Positions 22,828 through 34,446 of a stretch of 64,000 nt of DNA are shown here, piece by piece; within the stretch, counting starts at the first letter, position 1; each line of letters begins with the position of its first letter. The translations under genes and the position numbers were made by a program. The DNA lies in contig JAAVTG010000111.1 of the NCBI GenBank assembly GCA_011947345.1, positions 124,001 through 188,000 of the forward strand. Direction: 5' to 3'. The stretch is from Phytophthora quininea. Its lineage: Eukaryota; Oomycota; Peronosporomycetes; Peronosporales; Peronosporaceae. The notes under the pieces were generated by a model. That model was not told where the DNA came from, did no database searches, and saw only the letters and a list, made by a program, of their open reading frames with translations.

Positions 22828-23804
22828 CTAGCATTTCCATCGGTTGCCGCAGTTATGGCACATGACGAACACCGTCATGGGCTCGTCGGCGCTGCGCGTC
22901 TGCTTCTGTGTGTTGCTCGTCTTGGACGACTTGCAGCGTCCGCACGTGAACAGACCCTTGGTGCCTTCCGTACCCGTCTGCTTCTGGATTTTCTCGTGGT
23001 TGGCCTCGGCCCAGTCCAGCCGCGCCTCCTGGAAAGCGTCGTCTCTCAGCTTCTCGATCTCCGCACGCTTCTCTTCAGTGGCCAGCTCCTCAGCCGTCAT
23101 GTTGACCACCTGCTCGCCACTGACCTCGTCGTCCAGCAGACTGCGTCGCAGCTCGCCGTTCTTCTTCATGTTGAAGGACAGCTGGCGATACTTGGCCATG
23201 TAGTCCTTCTTGTTCTCTCCTGGAGCCCCATGCTGTACAGTCGGGCCATGGCCACCTCAATCGAAGCCGCCACTTGGCCTGGGTCTCCTCCTTCCGAGGT
23301 TTCCAGGATCTCTTTGAACTTGGTGCGAGCCACTGCTCGGACTTTGTCTAGGCCCGCGGGGATGAAGGAGCTGGAGTTGGAGGACCGAGCTCCCGCCGGT
23401 TTGGGCGCTGGCTTAAGTCCATTCGAGCCACTGGATTTGGGCGTCTCTTTCTTTGACGACGGAGTGGTCTTGGGGGACGCAACGGTGGCTCGAGGGGACA
23501 GCGCCATGTTCTTCCAGCTCTTGACCAGCAGGCGCGACAGACTCGCGATCTTCTCGTTCTCGTGCTTGCGCAGCTTGCCCACCGTGTGGCCCAGCTTGGT
23601 CTCCTTCAGGATGGCGTACGTGACCGAGGTCTTCTCCAGCGCGCGCAGCACTTCCAGCGCCTCGCCCTGGTCCGTCACGTCGCCCCGCGTGAACTTGAGC
23701 AGGCGGCGGTGCAGGTGCTTGGCGTCGTCCATGGCTGCAGGAGTCGGGGCCTTCGCGTCAGCTTCTCTACTGGTGGGACTCGTCGCACTGAGCTTTCTAG
23801 GCAA
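22828..23804 (-). CDS. TFIIS: Transcription elongation factor TFIIS
   Basis: About 325 residues. The N-terminal domain (LKFTRGDVTDQGEALEVLRAL ... VGKLRKHENEKIASLSRLLV) is the TFIIS domain I/LW module. A Ser/Pro/Lys linker and the central three-helix domain (DKVRAVARTKFKEIL) follow. The C-terminal zinc ribbon has CGRCKSSKTSNTQKQTRSADEP and CHNCGNRWKC, with the Asp-Glu pair that enters the RNA polymerase II active site to stimulate cleavage of backtracked RNA. The frame changes in the C run at 23226-23229; one extra base gives SMGAPGENKKDYMAKY and restores domain II. The Met at 23732 (MDDAKHLH) is a plausible alternative start. Confidence 0.94.
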
Positions 23805-23998
23805 GCACTGTAGATATTACAGCATAGCCATCTGGCTTTTGTATCAAAGTGACCTTAGCACTCGGTTAAATCCGAAAATATATTCATAATAACGTATATT
23901 GCTTACTCATTATCACAATAATAGCCTCGAAATAACGGAAAGGCCACTATTTTGGCCACATCGCATGCCAAACTCATAAAGTTTCCGCGCCAAGAAGC

Positions 23999-25962
23999 AT
24001 GATGGAGGCCGAGGCGCTCGCTGCGACGCTCCTGCCAAGCAGCCCTCCAGCGCCGTGTCCAAGCCCAAGAAGATCAAACCTAAGCCTCCGACCATAACGC
24101 TGGACCGCTGGTTCAAACCTGCCGCCTCTAGCAAAGCAGCAAGGAAGAACGACCAACGGCCATCACGCCTGCCCCCAGCACTAGTGACGACAGCGACGTC
24201 AAGACGCAGTCCAAGCCCAAGAAAAGCCGCGCGTGGGCGCCTCCAAGACGTTCGTGCAGCGCTACATCCACATCACGGACGAGTGCCGCGTGTGCGAGCA
24301 GGCCAAGACGGACAAGGCCAGTCGCTGCGAGCTGCGCTGCCATTCCTGCTCCATGACGGTGCACAAGAAGTGCTATGGAGTCAAGGAGAGCCCCGAGGGG
24401 GACTGGAACTGCAGACGCTGCCAGTTTGTGGTGGAGGAGACGTCCTGGGAGGATCTGAGCACCGCTGTGGACGGGAAGCAGAAGACCAAGGAGGACGTGG
24501 TTTTTCCTAAACACCAGCCACTGGATGGCAGTCACAAGTTCCATGAACTGCACGGCGACTGCGACTTTGCGGCTGTGTTCTTGTTCCTGCAGAGGTTCAG
24601 AAGATTGGGACTCAAGATCAACAGCACTGTGACGTTGGAGGTGGGTGGCATTGTGGGAGTGAGGAGGATGAAGAGAGATTAAAAGGGTTTTATGCGTTGT
24701 AGAGTCTTGCAGACGCACTGCTGGAGCCGAAGAAGCAGCCACTGTGTGAGGAGCTGCACACCAGACTGCTGAGCAATGTGAACGCTACGATGTCCAAGTG
24801 AGATGGCAGACATTGCACCTAGCTTTGCCTACGCAAGTTCTTAACTGGTGTTAACTGCTGTAGGAAATATTCGTGGAATGTCAGCTTGCTGCGTTTCCTT
24901 CGAGATGCGGAATACCCGCCCGCTACTGCAGAAGATACGATGTTCCCATCAGCTAAAGCTGAAGAAGAAAAGCTTGACGGCTTTTACTTTAGTGTCCCTG
25001 TGAAGGAGCGCGTTGCAATGCTCAAGTTCCTGTGTGAAATTCAGTTCGACCGCAACGACTCGCTCGTGGAGCTGATTGACGATGAAGACGCAGCCTCCAT
25101 GGTAAAGCTTTCTTTTAAGTTGATGTTCAACGACACACTCTGACTTTGTATTTTACCAGAGAAATGAGCCTATTGGGGCGGACGCTGCCGACCTCTCCTA
25201 CTTCGTCCTGGAGGATGCGGCGACGGTGCCTGACGGTGTGGTGTGGGTGTGTCGCTGTGCAAAGGTTGGTGGTTCGGGTGGGAGACCGTCTGCAACGGTC
25301 TAGAGTCACTAGAGTCCTTAGTGGAGGAGCTGTCGCTGTCCGTTGCGACGGCAGACTTGCAACTATGGAAGGCGCTGTCAAGCGGTGTGCTCAAGAAGCT
25401 CACTCGCCAGCTAGAGAAGCGAAAACGTCAAGCACGATGGCAGCAGGAGCTCAGCTCCAGGTTAACGGACGCAGCGTTGTATGATGGCATCGGCCGACGA
25501 TCACTGCGTTCGCGGCGTCAAGTCAATTACGCCGACATCGATAACGAAGAGGAGGAGGTGGAAGAAGAGGAGGAAGAATCCGATGGCGACGACGAAGAAG
25601 CTTTTGAAGCCAAGTCAAGTGATGATGATGAGGTAGTTAGCGAGACTGACGGGGAAGAAGACGATGACGACGACGAGGAAGGCCAGAATCGACGTGCAAC
25701 TCGCGGCAGTGAGGCTCGTGCGAAAAAGCGGAAAGCTCGGGAGGGCACACTCACACGCCAGAGCAAGCGGAGTCGACACTCGGTAAGCATCGGAAACCTG
25801 AAGAGTGGGCGTGGATTTTGCTCTAATGGTAGTGTTGTTTCCAACCAGCCACATGAACCACGCGGTGGCCTGCGTCGTAGCACTCACAACGCTGCTCACT
25901 CGACCTCTTCCTCACAAGATGAGGGCAGTGAGGACGAGGCAAATGAGTCTGATGAAAACTAA
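23999..25962 (+). CDS. PHD-finger, DDT-like and WHIM-motif chromatin protein
   Basis: A multi-exon gene. A PHD-type zinc finger (DECRVCEQAK...CELRCHSCSMTVHKKCYG...GDWNCRRCQF) is followed by a DDT-like helix region (FLFLQRFRRLGLKIN), a WHIM1-like motif (KERVAMLKFLCEIQFD), then a coiled, acidic C-terminus with Asp/Glu runs and basic SRRQVNY and KRSRHS segments. This layout is found in ISWI-associated and BAZ/CECR2-like proteins that bind histone tails. Introns are likely at about 24641-24710 (GTGGGT...TTGCAG), 24799-24862 (GTGAGA...TGTAG) and 25100-25158 (GTAAAG...ACCAG). Frame breaks near 24053, in the C run 24172-24176, the A run 24222-24225 and the G run 25280-25282 each close with one added base. 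The start (two adjacent ATGs) is tentative. Confidence 0.72.
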
Positions 25963-25998
25963 TGTCACAGAACTGTCAGTGTATTGTTGAACATGAAC

Positions 25999-28556
25999 CT
26001 AACCAGCCGACTCGAAGCAATGGTTAGCTGCCGCCTGTACGTCTCCCTTAGTCTTGTGCAGAGCTTCCACTGCTTGCTGTCGTGAAAAGCCCATGTCCAG
26101 GAGTTGCTCCACGCGCTTCGACTTGCGGAAACGTATCACAAGCGGGCGCGTCTGGGCCTTGACCATCTTCAAGGCACGATCCACCTGGTAGTGCTGCAGC
26201 GGGTGGCCGTTGGCTTGCAGTATCTCGTCAAAGAGATTGATCTGGCCGCTCTTCTCGGCGCCAAAGATGCCGCCCTTAGCGCCGCGCGGGAAGCTCGTCA
26301 CGCACAAGTCGTTCTCTATCTTTTCTAAGTACATGCCGAGCAGCAGCGCTTCGCCAAAGCGAACGTCGTACTCGCCCTCGCCCAGCGGCGCGTTCATGGT
26401 AATGGTACGCGGACACATCGCGATAGCGGACGACACTGGCGTGATGTTCTGAGTGATTGAGTCGCGGAGACCCAGCTCCTCGATCTCCCACTCGTGGTTC
26501 GACTCCAGCTCCGTCACAGCTCCGGCTGCGCCCTGTCGTTCGCCTGATAGCGTGGCTTCTTCGTCTACGCTGTGTAGTTCTACATCACCTTGTCTACGAA
26601 GTGACGGCCTCTCCATGTCTGCAGTCTCCTCTTGAATCGGAGGCGGCATCATTTCTCCCTGCTGAGACCCTACCGATAGACTCTTCGCCCGCTCAACATT
26701 AAGCGAGCCGTCATTCACGAAAATGCCTACGGATGAATCTTTTCGCTGGTCTGGCAGCTCGTAAAACAGCAACACTGGCTGGAATCGGCCCTTCAGACAC
26801 CTGCAAACCGAATATCACTGTTAGTTAGGACTTGTACCAAAAGGAAAGTGGAAAGCAGCTACGTACTCTGTAACGACGTTGCTCCAAGCTCCCATCTCGA
26901 GAACTCGCGAGTCATCAAAAAGCAGCCACATTTTGTGTGCTGTGCTGTAAAACAACGCGACGTAGTGGCGTCCGTAGTAGCAAACGAAGCCTCGCAGTCG
27001 ATATGTCGTGCGCAGACCTCCGTTCTTAAAGCGAATGACCGGCCCAGCAGCGTCAAAGCACTTGGCCAGATCCAAGCGGTCGTCTATGTTGTCGAGAACT
27101 CCCTGCACCTGTTCCTTCGTGGCCGATGATGTGGCCCATAAGATGGAAACGGCAAACACCATGGGGAACCGATGGATCACGCGCTCTTTCGCGAGCTTCC
27201 CTTTGCACCCCTTTTCGTCGCACTTAGATGCAACATCTCCGTCCTGCGATGTAAGTCTGCGGAACATTTGCTCCGTCGATTCGTACTTGCAGGCGTACAG
27301 GTCGCTTGCGTAAGTGGAGTACACGAGGTTGGAGTACAGGTCCCACGGCGAGCTGTGGTTGCAGGTGCCGCACACGTATCTGTCGTAGATTTGGTGCGAG
27401 AATACCAAGTGCGGGATGCTGTTGTCGTCAAAGACCGCTTGAGGTTTCTCCTCGTACGTGTCGGTACTCACCAGTCGAACCAACGACTTGACCATCATGG
27501 TCGTTTTGTGGGTCTCTTCGATCTCAGTAGATTCCTGTTGCAAGCATAAAACACTTCAAGATTAAGAGTTTGGAAAAACAAACTCCAAGCTGCTCGTCGT
27601 ACCGTTTGCTGGTGCATCAAATTCAGTAGAGCCAGCAGCGTTTCTTCCGCGTCATACATGGCGCCTTCCTGGAAGTTCTTATCCGCCGAGTACAAAACGC
27701 TCAAACCTTTCCGAATCGCTCGCGAGTGCAGAACGCCACTCGACGTGTCATCGTACTCCATCATCATTGACTGCCATAACTCGCAACATTAGCCCAATAT
27801 GTCCCGTCAATCGGCATTAAAACCCCGCACCTTCAGCGCTCTCAGCACGTTCGACTCGACCGACCTAGATTCGTCCTTCACCTCCACATGCAGCAGAAAG
27901 TGCCTCATGGACGTCAAGTGCCAGAAGCTCTGGATCACGACGTTCAGAAAGCAGTTATTCTCGCCTGACGCGTTCAGCAGCCCTCGATGCACGGAGGCTC
28001 CTTTGACCCACAGATTGGCCTCCTTCTTGCTCACAAAGAGGTTTCCTGCATCTGAAGGAGACTCAGCACTTTGGTCGCTGCCTGCGAGTGACGCGAGCGA
28101 CGTATTGGGCGGCCACTCCTCCTCGTCATGACTCGTCAGCACTCTGAGGTGATGGATCCAGTCGCTAGCGGCTGTAGCAGTGGGGCCATCGATCTCCAGC
28201 ACCTTCTCCGAGTGGTCATCGACCTGCTTGACACTCACCAAAAGGCGAAGCGGCGGCCGTCCCAGGGGCCACGCCCAGCACTTTGTACGTCTTGAGAGGC
28301 CGCACCAGGCCGGACTGCAGGTCCCCGTGGACGGCTGGAACTTGAAGGTGCTAAGCTGCAGCGAGTCCCTCGCGAGGATGCAGTAGCGCATGTGACGGGG
28401 CCGCACGTTGACCATGGAGCGTGTCTTGAGGTTGAGCCAGCCGCGGTGCACGACCTCCCCGAAGGCGGACTGCAGCGGGCCGTTGTCGCTGGAGAGCGGC
28501 GTCGGCTCCAGCGGCGTGGGCTGCATCACCGACAGAGTCCTAAGCAGCAGGCACAT
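25999..28556 (-). CDS. PH-USP-PDZ-UBA protein, USP53/54-like deubiquitinase
   Basis: Four exons (28556-27831, 27770-27603, 27534-26867, 26800-25999) join across 60-, 68- and 66-nt GT-AG introns. The N-terminus is a PH domain (GWLNLKTRSMVNVRPRHMRY ... ASDWIHHLRVL). The peptidase part has the Cys box GENNCFLNVVIQSFWHL, a CxxC zinc site (RYVCGTCNHSS), and the His box YYGRHYVALFY with WLLFDDSRV. It resembles USP53/USP54, a branch long thought inactive and later reported to act on K63 chains. A PDZ-like fold (EKIENDLCVTSFPRGAKGGIFG) and a UBA domain (QLLDMGFSRQQAVEAL) end the protein. Inside the PH domain three single-base additions (C run 28323-28326, G run 28265-28268, A run 28240-28243) are needed and together give a standard PH sequence. 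The start could also be the Met at 28526. Confidence 0.82.
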
Positions 28557-28979
28557 GGAAGAGTTAGAGGCATGAGGAGACCGAGAGGGGGAGAGGCAGC
28601 AGTCACACGTACAGCCACAGCAGCAAGAGGAAGAGGAGGGTGTTCCGCCTCTTTTAAAGGCGTTATAAAATTAAAAATTAGAAACAGACGGAGAATTTAG
28701 ACGCTTCAACTAAGAATTAGATTAAAAAGACTTGCAGAGAGCTGCTGGTGTGGACGATCTGCAGTCTGTGAGGAGCTCTGTGCTGCTGACGCGACGCTGC
28801 AACAGTGCACGTGTGCTAGCAGCGTCGGGCAATCTCTCTGCGAGGGCAGTGGCGCAATGCCGGACTCGACCACAATGTGACGACGCAAGTACGTGGCAAA
28901 ACTGAACGTCAACGCTTTTGATAAGCATCCAATTGATATGATCTTTTTGCCTTCGTGGCTTATAAGCGTGCCTCGAATT
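28557..28979. other. Intergenic region between USP and EGF-like genes
   Basis: About 420 bp containing the USP gene's upstream region and the 3' untranslated region of the EGF-like gene. It is AT-rich near 28660-28720 (TTATAAAATTAAAAATTAG). I see no gene. Confidence 0.4.
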
Positions 28980-29996
28980 CTAGGCCAGGACGGCGAGCAG
29001 CAGCACGGCCGCCAGCGCCGACAGCGACGCCTTGACCGACGTGGCGGCCGACTTGCTGGACGACGACGTCTTTTGGCCGGTCGAGTCCGCGCAGAACGTG
29101 CCGTTGTAGCCCGTGGCGCACGTGCAGACGCCCGCGGAGCTGCAGGTGCCGTGGCCGCTGCACACGACCGAGGAAGCCGCCGACGGGTCGCACAGTGCGC
29201 ACTGATTACCCGTCGTGCCAGCGTTGCATGCGCACTGGCCCGAGGTCTTGCCGCTCGCCATGGCGCACGATCCCTGGGTGCCGCACTGCGCCACGCTACT
29301 GCAGTCGTTGGAGACCGTCTCGTGGCAGTAGTTGGACTGGTTGAAGCCGGCGTTGCATTTGCACTCGTAGTCCTGCGCAAAGTCCACGAGCGGCGAGCAC
29401 GTGCCCTGGCTGTTGCAGAGCGAGCTGGTCGACGTGTTCCAGCCGCACTGCTGCACCACCGTGTCGGTGATGTTCTTGATGTAGCCGCCATTGCCGGCCA
29501 CGTACTTGGCCTCGTCGATGCACTGGTAGATGCCGTTGACCACCACCGACTCGCCGTTGGCCGTGAAGTTGCGCTGGTAACATTGCACCGTGCCTGTGCC
29601 GTTGGCGGCGCTCACGGTGATGTCGGACTCGTCGTCCACGGTACCGTTGCTGCCGGCGGAGCTCGAGACCGTCACGTTATACTGTTCGTCGCAGTTGCTG
29701 ACCTGGACGAAAGCGCAAATGGGCTGGATGGCCTGGTACTTGGCCGGCCAGGACGCGAATGTCGGGCAGAGGCCGCCGATCCGACCGCTGCACACTTGCG
29801 ATCCGGGGATGCACATGCTGAGCTGCTCGAGGCCCGCGACGCTCGTGTCGACCGACACGCAGGCGTAGTTGGTGCCGTACGTCGCGCAGTCGGCGGTCGT
29901 CACGCATCGACCCGGGAAAGTGGTCGACTTGGAGTCGGCCGAAACACCCGACAGCAGCAGTGCAGACAGCACACTCAACGTTGCGGCAGGAACCAT
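28980..29996 (-). CDS. Secreted, GPI-anchored Cys-rich EGF-like protein
   Basis: 338 residues from the Met at 29996, which starts a signal peptide (MVPAATLSVLSALLLSGVSA). The same frame is open further upstream, but that part is not signal-like and is probably untranslated. The body has paired cysteines and many N-glycosylation sites (NVTV, NGTV, NFTA, NITD, NSTS-like). Two or three EGF-like modules are visible near the C-terminus (CSGHGTCSSAGVCTCATGYNGTFC). The end is a Ser/Lys spacer and a hydrophobic tail (SLSALAAVLLLAVLA) typical of a GPI-anchor signal. It is expected on the cell surface. Similar proteins are common in Phytophthora; no specific function can be assigned. Confidence 0.85.
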   Translation of the reverse strand: MVPAATLSVLSALLLSGVSADSKSTTFPGRCVTTADCATYGTNYACVSVDTSVAGLEQLSMCIPGSQVCSGRIGGLCPTFASWPAKYQAIQPICAFVQVSNCDEQYNVTVSSSAGSNGTVDDESDITVSAANGTGTVQCYQRNFTANGESVVVNGIYQCIDEAKYVAGNGGYIKNITDTVVQQCGWNTSTSSLCNSQGTCSPLVDFAQDYECKCNAGFNQSNYCHETVSNDCSSVAQCGTQGSCAMASGKTSGQCACNAGTTGNQCALCDPSAASSVVCSGHGTCSSAGVCTCATGYNGTFCADSTGQKTSSSSKSAATSVKASLSALAAVLLLAVLA

Positions 29997-30329
29997 GGCT
30001 GGCGGCTTCGGGTGGCGCGAGCAAGCGAGATGAAGAGTGAAAGGAGACTGAGCCCCGGCAGACTTTGGAAATGGGAAGTTGTCAACGGCCCGACAAGGAG
30101 GCAAGGCGCTGCTGGTGGTTTCGACAAACTCTCCAACGCACGCAGGAATAGCGAGCAGAAATATGTTCTTGTTTGTTTTGGGGTCGCGACCGAGTTTCGT
30201 TTTTGATATCGACAACGCCAACAACCAGGCTTGGCATTTTGGAGGACAAACAATTGGAATGAACTGTGCGCCAGTCGAAATGGAATCCCGTGATCGTCCG
30301 TTTTGAACTAATTTCCCCTTTGCGTGCAG

Positions 30330-31015
30330 GCGCCGGTAGCGTGTCGATCATGGGCGTTCAGCTCCCAAAAGCTGCTGGCGCTGTTACAATCGTCACCTCT
30401 TCGTCGAACGAGAAGCTGCAGTTCGACAAGGACAAGTTTGGCGTCGACCATGTCATCAACGGCGAGGAATGACAGCGTGAAAAAGTAAGACAACGCCACA
30501 GTACGAAAACTAACGATGAAAATGTCCATTCACTCACGACTCGGTGCCCCACACATATCAATCCATCCCAATGGTTTGTTTACTTGTCCGCCACTGCGAT
30601 GCCAACCTTTCCGATGTGACTGCCCGATTGCAGCATGTCAAACGCGGCCACGACTTGGTCGCGCGTGAAGCCGAACGTCTTGTGGATGTACGGCTGGATG
30701 TTCTTGCGAGCAACGAACTGACCAGGTCGCTGGTAAGCTGGCGGCTGCCAATCAAGATGCCGCGCACCATGCAGCCTTTGAACACCGCCAGGAGCGAGAC
30801 ATTCGGCATGTCTTTTGCATTCATGTCGGTGAGGTGGACACAATGACCGCGATCATCCCGCCGGGGCGATCGCCTTGACGCTTTGAGCCATGGTGCCGGC
30901 CCCACCGATTTCGAGGATGTAATCGACTCCTTCTCCGTTGGTAAGACGAAGAGTTTCTGCGGCCCAGTCTGTAGTTCGCGGTCGACCAGAATCGCTTCCT
31001 ACTCGACGCAACCAT
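30330..31015 (-). pseudogene. Zinc-type alcohol dehydrogenase remnant, partly inverted
   Basis: Pieces of a medium-chain dehydrogenase lie in several frames. On the minus strand are LRLTNGEGVDYILEIGGAGT near 30.93 kb, VFKGCMVRGILIGSRQ near 30.77 kb and the C-terminal end FGFTRDQVVAAFDMLQSG to VGIAVADK at about 30.58 kb. On the plus strand at 30330-30470 is the nucleotide-binding region (GAGSVSIMGVQLPKAAGAV, SSNEKLQFDKDKFGVDHVIN), which in an intact enzyme lies upstream of the other pieces. It is therefore inverted relative to them. No full frame can be built. This is a rearranged pseudogene, unless the assembly is wrong at this spot. Confidence 0.65.
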
Positions 31016-31689
31016 CGGGGTGCTTCTTAGCGTTGGTTGCTACGGATCGCGATCGCGTCTCGGAGGTTTGCCAGGTCGATCGTTGGCATATCGTCCCCGT
31101 AGCCGGCCAAGACGTCGAGAATGGCCGCACCGACGTCCAGCTCTCGCAATGGGAATCCCACGGGCGGCAGGTTGCGTTGATCGGTGTCGAGGTTCACCTC
31201 CTGCGAAAGAAGTCGCTGGCTCGCATTGTTCCCGCTCTTGTACTTCGGGTTGCGCTGGATCAGTAAGAGTTGCCTTCGACGCTGTTCAATCTGCAAGCCA
31301 ATTGCGACTCGCACGCTCGTGGATCGATGGTCGGCAATGTGCACGGCCGTATTCCGGCAGACGTCGGCTGGCTGGTACAGTCAGCGAATTAGCCCGCCTT
31401 CATGATCGAGAAGCCACTGCCGGAACGCTTCTCGCTTGACGGAATCGCAGACGACATTGGGACGGATCTCCTCCGCTTCATCATCACCACGCTCTCGTGT
31501 GCGAGGTCGAGCTGGGATGCCATCTCGATGGCACATTTGAGAATGAGCCTCGACCACAGTCAGACCAAGCAAAGCTTTTGACATAGGCGCAACCCGCGCG
31601 CGCGGCACAGGACGACGACAACCCGTGCTTGCCCCCAAGATCTCTCTTGATTCCAGTATCGTCACTCTCGTCGCCCTCTTTGACAAGCA
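31016..31689. other. Region without recognised intact gene
   Basis: Several minor open frames occur but none shows a domain. The minus strand at 31027-31200 (GFPLRELDVGAAILDVLAGY) looks formerly coding and may be more debris of the neighbouring dehydrogenase or another lost gene. The last part (31600-31689) is the upstream region of the methyltransferase gene. Confidence 0.35.
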
Positions 31690-32637
31690 ATGACGACTTC
31701 CAAGCCCACGACCGACGCGCTCTTCCGGTGGATCGAGGAGCGCGAGGTAGAGCAGCAGTCCTCCTCTGGGTCCTCCTGGGGCCGCGTGCTGGACTCGGGC
31801 ACCGGTCGCCACTCGCTGCAGTGGCTTCTGCACGGCGACGCCGCGTCCCAACTCTCGCAGGTTGTGGCGGTCACGGGGAGCAGACGTTGGCCAACGAACT
31901 CACGGCCGAGTTCGCTCCGTCCACGACGCCACACAAGACACCGCTGAGCGTCCACGCCGGCAACTGGCAGGACGATAACTTCCTGGCCTCTGAGGCGTTG
32001 TTCGACGTCATCATTGCCGGTATAACACATTCAAACACTTGTGCTACATGAAGTAAGTAGTTTGTTGATAACAGTGCTCTACCTGTGTTTCATTGCAGAC
32101 TACTTGGTGGGGGCGATCGAGGGGTTCGCACCGTACTACCAGGATGAAATCTGCGCCAGACTGGAGAAGCTGCTGGCCCCGGGAGGGCGACTCTACCTGG
32201 TAGGTCTGCAGCCTTTGAGCGAGTCCCAAGTGCCTGCCGGTGCCAGTTCCGCCGACGAACACGCTGGCAAGTTGGTGCAGGAGGTGGCGCGCACCAGAGA
32301 TGCGTGTCTGCTGCTGGCTGGACGTCGCTGCTATCGGGAGTTCCCCATCACGTGGTGCGAGCGACAGCTCGAGAAGGCTGGCCTCACAATCGCCAACAGC
32401 GTCAAGCTCACCAACGTCTACGGCCGAGCGACCATCACCCGCCAGCTGAGCGTCGGCCGCCGCCACATCCACTTGTTCAAGGACGACGCTCTGGCCAAGA
32501 GCATGGAGGACGCGCTGGACCGCATCGACAATCGACTGGAAGCGGAGTTCGGCTCCGCAGACCTCCCTAAGGCCGAGCAGCGGCGGATAAAGTTCGGCTT
32601 CGACTACGTCATTGCCGCCAACAAGGCAAGCAAGTAG
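31690..32637 (+). CDS. SAM-dependent methyltransferase-like protein
   Basis: The N-terminus (MTTSKPTTDALFRWIEER) leads into a SAM-binding motif I (WGRVLDSGTGRHSLQWLL). The frame then changes in the G run 31875-31878; one added base gives VTGEQTLANELTAEF. A 79-nt intron (32020-32098, GTATAA...TTGCAG) joins FDVIIA to DYLVGAIEGFAPYYQ, which aligns with motif IV of class I methyltransferases. Motif V follows (LAPGGRLYLVGLQPL), then a helical C-terminus ending in AANKASK. About 290 residues in total. The substrate cannot be told. The fold assignment is good; the gene is single-copy in the window. Confidence 0.75.
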
Positions 32638-32679
32638 TAGGTGGTAAGACCCACTGCAGAACGCTGCTAGACGAGCTAG

Positions 32680-33475
<796 letters not shown>

Positions 33476-33807
33476 AGGCCGAGCGAGGACAAGAGCAGTC
33501 AACAGTTGAGTCGGCAAATAGTCGGCGATCCGAAAAAGTTGTTCGGCCTCGATGCAAAACAGCCTTTGTGTCGGTTGTTTGCTCAAGTCGATGCACTGTT
33601 AAAGTGTGCAAGCACTTATCGAGGTCGATCAAAAGCGATCGCCACGCCAAGCCTGTAACGTTGAAAGCCATTCGAAATCAGGCAAAAATGTCTGGACATT
33701 ACGAATCGAATTTCTAGCAGTCTGCCAAAATGTACTACTCGTGCAGTGATATAATCCAGTCTGGAGTCGTTGAGGCGGGCTTGTCGAGCTCAGCTCGGTT
33801 GGGTCAT

Positions 33808-34389
33808 CTACGCTCCCTGCTTCTGGGACTGCTGTTGCTCGCCCTGCTTCTGAGACTGCTGCTTATCACCCTGCTTTTGGGACTGGTCACCCTGCTTTTG
33901 ACTCTTGTCGTCTTTGCTCTTCTTGTCGTTCTTGTCGTTCTTGTTCCCCTCGTCCTTGCTCTTCTTGTCTTTCTGCTTCTCTTTCTCTTTCTTGTCCTGC
34001 TTCTCTTTCTTGTCTTTCTCCTTCTTGTCCTTCTTGTCCTGCTTCTCCTTTTTCTCTTTTTCTTTCTTCTCTTTCTCTTTCTTCTTGTCCTCGTCGTCTT
34101 TCTTCTTGTCTTTCTTCTTGTCCTTGCCGTCGTTCTGCTTCTGGTTGCCGTCATCCTGCTTCTGGCTGCCATCGTTCTGCTTCTGGTTGCCGTCGTCCTG
34201 GCCCTGCTGCTGGGTCGATCCGCGGAGACCGCCACCAGCACCGAGCTGACGGCCGACCTGCAGGCCCTCAGCAACATTGTTGGACTTGACGTCATTGCTG
34301 TCAGTGGTCAAACTCCACGCGGCGTTGGTCGGAGCAGCAGTAGCAGCGACGATCGCGGCGGTCAGCGCGACGAGGTGGGCGATCTTCAT
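33808..34389 (-). CDS. Secreted Lys/Asp/Gln-rich R-x-L-G family protein (left-arm copy)
   Basis: An intact gene of 193 residues. It has a signal peptide (MKIAHLVALTAAIVAATAAP), a short spacer, then the family core VGRQLGAGGGLRGSTQQQGQ. The rest is low complexity: Asn-Gln-Lys repeats (DDGNQKQNDGSQKQ), a long Lys/Asp/Glu alternation (about residues 85-160) and a Gln/Ser/Lys end (QQSQKQGEQQQSQKQGA). No Cys, no globular domain. The Arg-x-Leu-Gly position, about 45 residues after the start, is where RxLR effectors carry their motif, but the fourth residue is Gly and there is no dEER. It is secreted by prediction; host entry is not shown. The twin at 42.3 kb is six residues longer. Confidence 0.8.
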   Translation of the reverse strand: MKIAHLVALTAAIVAATAAPTNAAWSLTTDSNDVKSNNVAEGLQVGRQLGAGGGLRGSTQQQGQDDGNQKQNDGSQKQDDGNQKQNDGKDKKKDKKKDDEDKKKEKEKKEKEKKEKQDKKDKKEKDKKEKQDKKEKEKQKDKKSKDEGNKNDKNDKKSKDDKSQKQGDQSQKQGDKQQSQKQGEQQQSQKQGA

Positions 34390-34429
34390 GGTGGTTGCTT
34401 GGGAGGTGAAGTGTTGTGGTGCTCCGGCG

Positions 34430-34446
34430 CAAATGGCAGAATGAGC
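34430..34446 (-). promoter_or_regulatory. Oomycete core promoter
   Basis: On the minus strand the site reads GCTCATTCTGCCATTTG, a near-perfect oomycete initiator plus flanking promoter element, about 41 bp upstream of the ATG at 34389. The same 17 bases precede the right-arm twin. Confidence 0.75.

Noticed and set aside
28893..30206. Plus-strand 437-codon frame
   Set aside because: Antisense of the GPI-anchored EGF-like gene; no signal or domain.
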